Shown here in pieces: positions 1-4,335 of a stretch of DNA of 6,041 nucleotides. Under the pieces are notes generated by a model. The model worked only from the letters and a program-made list of their open reading frames with translations, was not told the origin of the DNA and made no database searches. Each line of letters opens with the position of its first letter. Within the stretch, counting starts at the first letter, position 1. The DNA lies in assembly GCA_018268695.1 (NCBI GenBank), contig JAFDWD010000117.1, positions 1 through 6,041 on the forward strand, given 5' to 3'. The translations under genes and the position numbers were made by a program. Source of the DNA: Actinomycetota bacterium (GTDB lineage Bacteria; Actinomycetota; Thermoleophilia; Solirubrobacterales; 70-9).

Positions 1-902
1 ACGCCCCAGCGCACCGCGGAGAGCCGTTTGGCCGCCCCCGCGCCCATCACGCCGCCGTTGATCACGTGCGTGGTCGAGAGCGGGAAGCCGAAGTGGGTGG
101 ACGCCAGGATCACCGCCGCCCCGGCCCCCTGCGAGGTGAAGCCCTGCGCCGCGTCCATCTTGATGATCCGGGTGCCGGTCGTCTTGATGATCCGCCAGCC
201 GCCGCTGTAGGTGCCGGCCGCGATCGCCAGCGCCGAGGACGCGATCACCCAGGTCGGCGGATCGGACCCCGCCCCGAGGCTGCCGTTGGCGATCAGCGCC
301 AGCGTGATCACGCCCATCGTCTTCTGCGCGTCGTTGGTGCCGTGCGCCAGCGCCAGCATTCCGCCGGAAAGGACCTGCCCGTACTTGAAGCAGCGACTGA
401 CGATGCCCGGCCGCTGCCTGCCGATGATCCGGTAGGCGATGCCGATCGAGACCCCCGCGGCGAGAAAGGCGAGCAGCGGGGCGATGACCGCCGGGATCAG
501 AACCTTGCCGAGCAGCCCTTCGGCGATCACCACCTGGAACCCGTCGGCGGCGACCGCCGAGCCGACGACCCCGCCGATCAGCGCGTGCGAGGAGCTCGAG
601 GGCAGCCCGAAGTACCAGGTGACGAGGTTCCAGGTGATCGCCCCGATCAATCCGGCGAAGACGATCGTCGGCGTGATCGCGGCGGCGTCGACGACGTCGT
701 TGGCGACCGTGGCGGCGACCGAGATCGAGATGAACGCCCCGACGAAGTTCAGCAGCGAGGCAGCGGCGATCGCCACCTGTGGCCGCGCCGCCCCGGTCGA
801 GATCGAGGTCGCGACGACGTTCGCGGTGTCGTGAAAGCCGTTGGTGAAGTCGAAGGCGAGGGCGGCGCCGATGACGATGACGAGGATGATGTCGGATGAC
901 AC
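1..902 (-). CDS. pit: PiT-family inorganic phosphate transporter, C-terminus beyond window
   Basis: Membrane transporter of the PiT family (PitA/Pho-4 type), which imports phosphate, usually as a metal-phosphate complex or with a coupling ion. The visible 300 residues are mostly hydrophobic helices. They carry both halves of the duplicated family signature: FTNGFHDTANVVAT at residues 19-32 and LAHGTNDAQKTMGVIT at 185-200. Each half is followed by its partner loop, LPSSSSHALIGGVVG at 100-114 and FPLSTTHVINGGVMGAG at 273-289. The start is GTG at 902-900. It is the only start codon in this frame after an in-frame TGA at 929-927, and it places the first helix and the GFHDTAN motif at the normal distance. 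A purine-rich GGTAGG lies a few bases upstream as a weak ribosome site. The gene runs off the left edge with no frameshift, and only the last helices of a typical PiT of about 330 or more residues should be missing. DUF47 and ppk lie upstream on the same strand, which supports a role in phosphate. Family assignment is very secure; the coupling ion is not visible. Confidence 0.95.
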   Translation of the reverse strand, partial: MSSDIILVIVIGAALAFDFTNGFHDTANVVATSISTGAARPQVAIAAASLLNFVGAFISISVAATVANDVVDAAAITPTIVFAGLIGAITWNLVTWYFGLPSSSSHALIGGVVGSAVAADGFQVVIAEGLLGKVLIPAVIAPLLAFLAAGVSIGIAYRIIGRQRPGIVSRCFKYGQVLSGGMLALAHGTNDAQKTMGVITLALIANGSLGAGSDPPTWVIASSALAIAAGTYSGGWRIIKTTGTRIIKMDAAQGFTSQGAGAAVILASTHFGFPLSTTHVINGGVMGAGAAKRLSAVRWG

Positions 903-936
903 TGGCCGGGAACCTACCGACCGCGTTCACATCTTT

Positions 937-966
937 GTTACACGCCCTCCGGGACCCGCATCACAA
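937..966 (-). promoter_or_regulatory. Possible sigma-70-type promoter for pit
   Basis: Read on the minus strand, TTGTGA (966-961) and TGTAAC (942-937) are separated by 18 bases. Each matches four of six positions of the -35 and -10 consensus. Transcription would begin near 930, giving a leader of roughly 28 nt before the GTG start of pit. The stretch is one of the few AT-richer patches in the gap. A separate pit promoter makes sense because the transporter lies about 610 bp after the DUF47 gene, beyond strong hairpins. The match is modest and not backed by experiment. Confidence 0.35.
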
Positions 967-1060
967 GCGAGTTTGGGGGGTATCGGGTAGCGGGTGATGA
1001 CGGCTGGCGCCTCCGGCCGGTGCGGCTGAGGAAGCTGGCGACCTGGGAGGTTTCGGGGAG

Positions 1061-1104
1061 GAAACGCTCGGGAGGGTCACGGGAAGCGTGCGAGAGGGTC
1101 AATT
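1061..1104 (-). repeat. 22-bp imperfect tandem direct repeat upstream of pit
   Basis: Two adjacent 22-bp units, 1061-1082 and 1083-1104, match at 15 of 22 positions. On the minus strand the shared core is TGACCCTC(T/C)CG followed by a conserved CG..TTC tail. Twenty-two bases is two helical turns, so both cores would face the same side of the DNA. That arrangement is typical of binding sites for regulators that bind direct repeats. It lies about 95-140 bp upstream of the proposed pit -35 box. A PhoP-type regulator is an appealing candidate because PHO boxes are 11-nt direct repeats, but the match to any known consensus is weak. Confidence 0.45.
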
Positions 1105-1163
1105 CTTTGCCCTTCCGCGACTCTTCCTCCACGTTCGAGCGTCTTTCACGACCGCCGATCCGT

Positions 1164-1209
1164 CGCTCGCTGAGTTGAGCCCCCTATGGCGCTGCTAACT
1201 CAGCGAGCG
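1164..1209. repeat. 46-bp palindromic element A (13-bp perfect arms)
   Basis: The arms CGCTCGCTGAGTT (1164-1176) and AACTCAGCGAGCG (1197-1209) are perfect inverted copies around a 20-base centre containing CCCCTATGGCGC. The element has exactly the length, end hexamers (CGCTCG/CGAGCG), inner TTGAG and CTAT centre of element B at 1308-1353. The two match at 32 of 46 positions when B is inverted. It could act as DNA (a REP-like unit or protein site) or as an RNA hairpin. Its right arm overlaps another palindrome at 1204-1222, so the two cannot form together. Confidence 0.8.
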
Positions 1210-1222
1210 TCCGGGACGCTCG
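1204..1222. repeat. 19-bp palindrome competing with element A
   Basis: CGAGCGTC and GACGCTCG form perfect 8-bp arms around a 3-base CGG centre. The left arm shares six bases (1204-1209) with the right arm of element A, and the last base touches the hairpin at 1222-1267. Element A and this small hairpin are therefore alternative folds. The same octamer also occurs singly at 1136-1143 and 1306-1313. Confidence 0.7.
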
Positions 1223-1267
1223 GACACAAGACGCACGGAAGTGTCGATTCGTGCGGGTCTCGTGTCC
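1222..1267. repeat. Imperfect hairpin between elements A and B
   Basis: GGACAC (1222-1227) pairs with GTGTCC (1262-1267). AGAC (1229-1232) pairs with GTCT (1257-1260), and GCACG (1233-1237) pairs with CGTGC (1250-1254). That gives 15 base pairs with one mismatch, a GG bulge at 1255-1256 and a 12-base loop. It spans 46 bases, like elements A and B, but its sequence is not clearly related to them, so the equal length may be chance. Confidence 0.6.
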
Positions 1268-1287
1268 TCTCCACGCTTCCGCGCGTG

Positions 1288-1373
1288 TTCCTCATCACCC
1301 TTCCCGACGCTCGTGCACTTGAGGGCGCTATAGGCGGCTCAAGTGCACGAGCGGCCAGGACCCTGATGAGGAA
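1288..1373. repeat. Palindromic element B (46 bp, 16-bp arms) with flanking outer arms
   Basis: The core, 1308-1353, has perfect 16-bp arms CGCTCGTGCACTTGAG (1308-1323) and CTCAAGTGCACGAGCG (1338-1353) around a 14-base centre, GGCGCTATAGGCGG. A second pair of perfect 10-bp arms, TTCCTCATCA (1288-1297) and TGATGAGGAA (1364-1373), lies outside it. Ten mostly unpaired bases separate inner and outer arms on each side, so an 86-bp two-part hairpin can form. The core is related to element A in inverted orientation: its centre matches A's at 11 of 14 positions when reverse-complemented. There is no T-tract on either side, so it is not a classic intrinsic terminator. Confidence 0.8.
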
Positions 1374-1397
1374 GTGTGTCGTCCCGTCCTCCCGGGC

Positions 1398-1520
1398 CCT
1401 GAGGCGATCTGGGCCAGCCTCGCAAGGACGCAGGGAAGCGAGGCGAGGGGAGCGCACTCCAGTGCGTGACCCGAGCCGAGCGACCGAGGACACCGCGAGG
1501 CGCCCCCAGATCGCCTCAGG
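1398..1520. repeat. 123-bp long hairpin with 16-bp perfect arms over the DUF47 stop
   Basis: The arms CCTGAGGCGATCTGGG (1398-1413) and CCCAGATCGCCTCAGG (1505-1520) are perfect inverted copies. After a short internal loop, a second 7-bp stem follows: GCCTCGC (1417-1423) with GCGAGGC (1495-1501). The interior holds a compact palindrome, CGCACT-CC-AGTGCG (1453-1466). The right arm covers the DUF47 stop codon at 1516-1518, so in the mRNA the stop sits in the stem. It may act as a transcript-end or mRNA-stabilising structure, or be a MITE- or REP-like dispersed repeat. No transposase and no clear target-site duplication were seen at the ends (CCCGGGC to the left, AGTTCTT to the right). Confidence 0.75.
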
Positions 1521-2157
1521 AGTTCTTGATGACTATTCCCTCGAGAATCTGAGCCGCCTTCTCCGTCGCGTCGATGGCCTCCTCGAGCACGCCGAAGATG
1601 TCCTTCCAGCGGATCACGACCATCGGGTCGATCGCGTCGGTGAAGAGGGCCGCCACCGCGTCGCGGGAGATCCGGTCGCCTTCGTTCTCCAACCGGTGCA
1701 CCTCGATCCAGTACTGGTCGAGGTCCTTGAAGGACGGCAGGTTCTCGAGCCCCTCGGCGAGCGCTTCGCACGACCGCACCAGGACCCCGGTCAGCGCCCC
1801 GGCCTGGTCCATCGGCGCCTCGACCTGGTAGAGGCCGAGGAAGTCGGCCGCCTCCTCGGTGAAGTCGACGATGTCGTCGAGCTGGGTCGCGAGGCCGTAG
1901 ATGTCCTCGCGATCGATCGGCGTGACGAAGGTCGTGTTCAGCCTTTTGATGATTTCGTGGGTGACTTTGTCCCCACGGTGCTCGGCTTCGACGACCTCCT
2001 GGTGGAGGGTCCCGGCATCGGGCCACTCCCGCATCAGACGGTCCAGCAACTGCGCCGAATGGACGCTGTTCTTGCCCGCCTCCACGAAGAGATCGAAGAA
2101 GGTCTGATCGTGAGGTAGAAGCGAGAAGCGCGCCACCGAAGGAATCCTAGTCGCCAT
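1516..2157 (-). CDS. DUF47 family PhoU-like protein (Pit accessory protein)
   Basis: A 213-residue, soluble, all-helical protein of the DUF47/PhoU-like family. Members are typically encoded beside PiT transporters and are thought to modulate phosphate uptake. The fold is two PhoU-like three-helix units. Conserved acidic, metal-binding-type motifs are visible in each: EAEHRGDKVTHEI at residues 57-69 with TPIDREDIYGLATQLDDIVD at 79-98, and EVHRLENEGDRISRD at 152-166 with WKDIFGVLEEAIDATEKAA at 184-202. The N-terminal LPHDQTFFDLF (14-24) is also typical, and the length fits the family (about 205-220). There are no membrane segments. The ATG at 2157 lies 13 nt after the ppk stop, so the two are surely co-transcribed; the ribosome site is weak (GGGCG). 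The stop codon lies inside the long hairpin at 1398-1520. The pit gene is downstream on the same strand, but unusually far away. Its exact biochemical action is not settled for the family. Confidence 0.93.
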   Translation of the reverse strand: MATRIPSVARFSLLPHDQTFFDLFVEAGKNSVHSAQLLDRLMREWPDAGTLHQEVVEAEHRGDKVTHEIIKRLNTTFVTPIDREDIYGLATQLDDIVDFTEEAADFLGLYQVEAPMDQAGALTGVLVRSCEALAEGLENLPSFKDLDQYWIEVHRLENEGDRISRDAVAALFTDAIDPMVVIRWKDIFGVLEEAIDATEKAAQILEGIVIKNS

Positions 2158-2170
2158 CGTCGGCGCCCGT

Positions 2171-4291
2171 TCAGCCCGCCGTGGCGGAGGTCGTGCCGAC
2201 GACGGGATTCGCCGCGCTGGTCAACTGCTCGGCCGCCCGCGTCGCCGCGCGCTCGCGCAGTTCGGCCTGCACGTCGCGCCGGGGCGTCCCCTCCTCGCGC
2301 CGGTTCCGCGTCCAGGAGCCGTCGGATGCCAGGTCCCACGAGTTCGAGTTGTCGGCGAAGCAACGCTCCAGCACGTCAACCATCTCCGCCCGCAGTCCGG
2401 GGTCTTCGACCGGCGCCACCAGCTCGACCCGGCTATCGAGGTTGCGCGGCATCATGTCGGCGGAGCCCATCACGACGACGGTCTCGGAGCCTCGCCGGAA
2501 GGTGTAGACGCGCGAATGCTCGAGGAAGCGGCCGACGATCGAGACCACCCGGATGTTCTCCGAGACGCCAGGCACCCCCGGTTTCAGGCAGCAGATCCCG
2601 CGCACGTTCAGGTCCACCCGCACCCCCGCCTGCGAGGCCCGATAAAGGGCCCGGATACACCCGGCGTCGACCAGCGAGTTCATCTTCAGCGCGATCCGCG
2701 CCGTCTCCCCCGCTTCGTGCGCCGCGATCGTCGCGTCGATCTCCTCGATGAAGCGGTCCCGCATCGTCGTCGGCGACACCCACATCTTGCGGTACTCGGC
2801 CGGACGCCCGTATCCGGTGAGGAAGTTGAACATCTCCGCCACGTCGGCGCCGATGTCGGGGTCGGCGGTGAAGAGGCCGAAGTCGGTGTAGAGCCGCGCC
2901 GTCTTCGCGTGGTAGTTGCCGGTGCCGACGTGGACGTACTCGCGCACCTGCTGGCCCTCGCGGCGCGCCACCAGGATCGCCTTCACGTGCGTCTTCAGCC
3001 CGGGGATGCCGTAGACGACGTGTACGCCCGCCTCCTCCAGGGCTTTCGCCCAGTGGATGTTGGCCTCCTCGTCGAAGCGGGCTTTCAGCTCCACCATGCA
3101 GACCGCCTGCTTACCGCGTTCGGACGCCCGGATCAGCGACGGCACCAGCGGCGAGTCGTCCGACGTCCGGTACACGGTCTGCTTGATCGCGATCACGTCG
3201 GGGTCTTCGACCGCCTGCTCGACGAAGCGTTCCACCGAGGTCGCGAAGGAGTCATAGGGATGGTGGACCAGCAGGTCGGATTGCCGGATCTCCCGGAACA
3301 TGTCGACCTTCCGCTCCTCCTCGCCCTGCAACCGCGGCTGGGTGACCGGCGTCCAGGGCGAGTAACGCAGCTCGGCGTGGCCGGGGACGTCGGCGATCTC
3401 CGAGAGGTCGGCGAGGTCGAGCAGCCCGTCGATGTCGTAGACCTCGCGGTCTTCGAGGCGCAGGGCGCCGATCAGCTCGCGGCGCAGCCGCGGGTTCATC
3501 CCGGTGGCGATCTCGAGGCGCACGACCTCGCCGAAGCGCCGCCGCCGGAGCTCGTCCTGGACCGCCTGCAGCAGGTCGTCAGCCTCGTCGGACACGGTGA
3601 AGTCGGCATCGCGGGTGACCCGGAAGAAGCCGTGGTCGACGACCTCGGTGCCAGGGAACAGCGAGTCGAGGTTCGCGGCGATGATCTGCTCCAGCGGCAC
3701 GAAGGTCCCCTCCGCACCCACCGGGAGAAAGCGCCCGAGCAGCTCTTTCGGGACCTTCACGCGGGCGACGATCTCGACCTCCGACTCGGGGTCCCGCAGC
3801 AGCACCGCGAGGCTCAGCGAGAGGTTCGAGATGTAGGGGAACGGCCGGCCGAGGCCGATCACCAGCGGCGTCAGCGCCGGGAAGACCTGCTCGTGGAAGC
3901 GGCGGTGGATCTGACGACGCTCCTCCTCGTTCGCGTCCTCCAGCGAGACCATGCGGATCCCGTCGCGCTCCAGCGCCGGGCGCAGCTCGCCGCCGAAGCA
4001 GCGCTGCAGCCGTTTGTCGAGCTCCAGCACGCGGCGCTGGATGCGGTCGATCTGGTCGGCGGGACGCAGCCCGTCCGGGCCGCGCGCGTCGATCCCGGCG
4101 TCCATCTGGTCGAACAGACCCGCCACCCGCACCATGTAGAACTCGTCGAGGTTGGAGGCGTAGATCGCGCAGAACCGCAGCCGCTCGAGCAGCGGCACGC
4201 TCTCGTCCTCGGCCAGCTCCAGCACCCGGCGGTTGAACTCCAGCCAGGAGAGCTCCCGGTTGAAGTAGAGAGAGGGATCCTCGAGACTCAT
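2171..4291 (-). CDS. ppk1: Polyphosphate kinase 1 (PPK1)
   Basis: PPK1 reversibly transfers the terminal phosphate of ATP to a growing polyphosphate chain. At 706 residues the length is typical. Domains in order are the N domain with FNRELSWLEFN (10-20) and the ATP-base-contacting SNLDEF (46-51), a head domain (roughly 120-330), and two phospholipase-D-like catalytic domains. Key residues fall at the same numbers as in the E. coli enzyme: the phosphorylated His435 in GLKTHVK, His454 in EYVHVGTGNYH, His592 in FLEHSRVYTF, Arg375 in VYR, and Arg405 in KARFDEEANIHWAK. The enzyme therefore looks fully active. The tail after about 660 is Arg/Ala-rich and poorly conserved. The ATG at 4291 (MSLEDPSLYFNRE) was chosen because the family motif begins 10 residues later. 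The GTG just before it is possible, and there is no strong Shine-Dalgarno sequence. The same frame stays open far upstream, but that stretch is a shadow of the glycosyltransferase gene. The DUF47 gene follows after 13 nt and the glycosyltransferase precedes it by 44 nt. Confidence 0.97.
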   Translation of the reverse strand: MSLEDPSLYFNRELSWLEFNRRVLELAEDESVPLLERLRFCAIYASNLDEFYMVRVAGLFDQMDAGIDARGPDGLRPADQIDRIQRRVLELDKRLQRCFGGELRPALERDGIRMVSLEDANEEERRQIHRRFHEQVFPALTPLVIGLGRPFPYISNLSLSLAVLLRDPESEVEIVARVKVPKELLGRFLPVGAEGTFVPLEQIIAANLDSLFPGTEVVDHGFFRVTRDADFTVSDEADDLLQAVQDELRRRRFGEVVRLEIATGMNPRLRRELIGALRLEDREVYDIDGLLDLADLSEIADVPGHAELRYSPWTPVTQPRLQGEEERKVDMFREIRQSDLLVHHPYDSFATSVERFVEQAVEDPDVIAIKQTVYRTSDDSPLVPSLIRASERGKQAVCMVELKARFDEEANIHWAKALEEAGVHVVYGIPGLKTHVKAILVARREGQQVREYVHVGTGNYHAKTARLYTDFGLFTADPDIGADVAEMFNFLTGYGRPAEYRKMWVSPTTMRDRFIEEIDATIAAHEAGETARIALKMNSLVDAGCIRALYRASQAGVRVDLNVRGICCLKPGVPGVSENIRVVSIVGRFLEHSRVYTFRRGSETVVVMGSADMMPRNLDSRVELVAPVEDPGLRAEMVDVLERCFADNSNSWDLASDGSWTRNRREEGTPRRDVQAELRERAATRAAEQLTSAANPVVGTTSATAG

Positions 4292-4335
4292 CACCGGCTC
4301 GGCCAAGGGGCCATGGTACTCGGCGGCGGGGATTC

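Larger units (their letters stand above)
903..1515. other. Gene-free, palindrome-rich gap between DUF47 and pit
   Basis: No frame here encodes a recognisable protein. The small open frames (for example 938-1132 on the minus strand) have low-complexity Arg/Ser/Pro-rich translations and no clear ribosome site. The gap has two parts. From 903 to about 1160 is a leader-like stretch for pit, with a possible promoter (937-966) and a 22-bp tandem repeat (1061-1104). From 1164 to 1520 is a nearly continuous run of inverted repeats, listed separately. The octamer CGAGCGTC, or its complement GACGCTCG, occurs four times within 178 bp (1136, 1204, 1215 and 1306). No T-tract terminator, tRNA or transposase fragment was seen. 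Confidence 0.8.

Noticed and set aside
66..899. 277-codon plus-strand frame opposite pit
   Set aside because: Arg/Asp/Gly-rich translation typical of an antisense GC-rich frame. The minus strand carries clear PiT signature motifs.
938..1132. 64-codon minus-strand frame upstream of pit
   Set aside because: The translation is Arg/Ser/Pro-rich without motifs, ends inside the proposed pit promoter, and contains the 22-bp tandem repeat.
1317..1344. HAIR element (HspR operator) suggested by CTTGAG...CTCAAG in element B
   Set aside because: The HAIR consensus needs CTTGAGT and ACTCAAG seven bases apart. Here the spacing is about five bases longer, the inner T/A pair is missing, and no heat-shock gene is nearby.
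1288..1373. Intrinsic transcription terminator at element B
   Set aside because: The stem is strong, but no T-tract follows it on either strand, so only a general structural role can be supported.
1164..1520. CRISPR array or integron attC sites
   Set aside because: The repeats are few, unequal and palindromic, with no regular spacers. No cas or integrase gene and no attC-type conserved ends are visible.
1186..2118. 310-codon plus-strand frame across the gap and the DUF47 gene
   Set aside because: Most of it is the antisense of the DUF47 coding sequence and the rest runs through the hairpins. There is no recognisable domain and no ribosome site.
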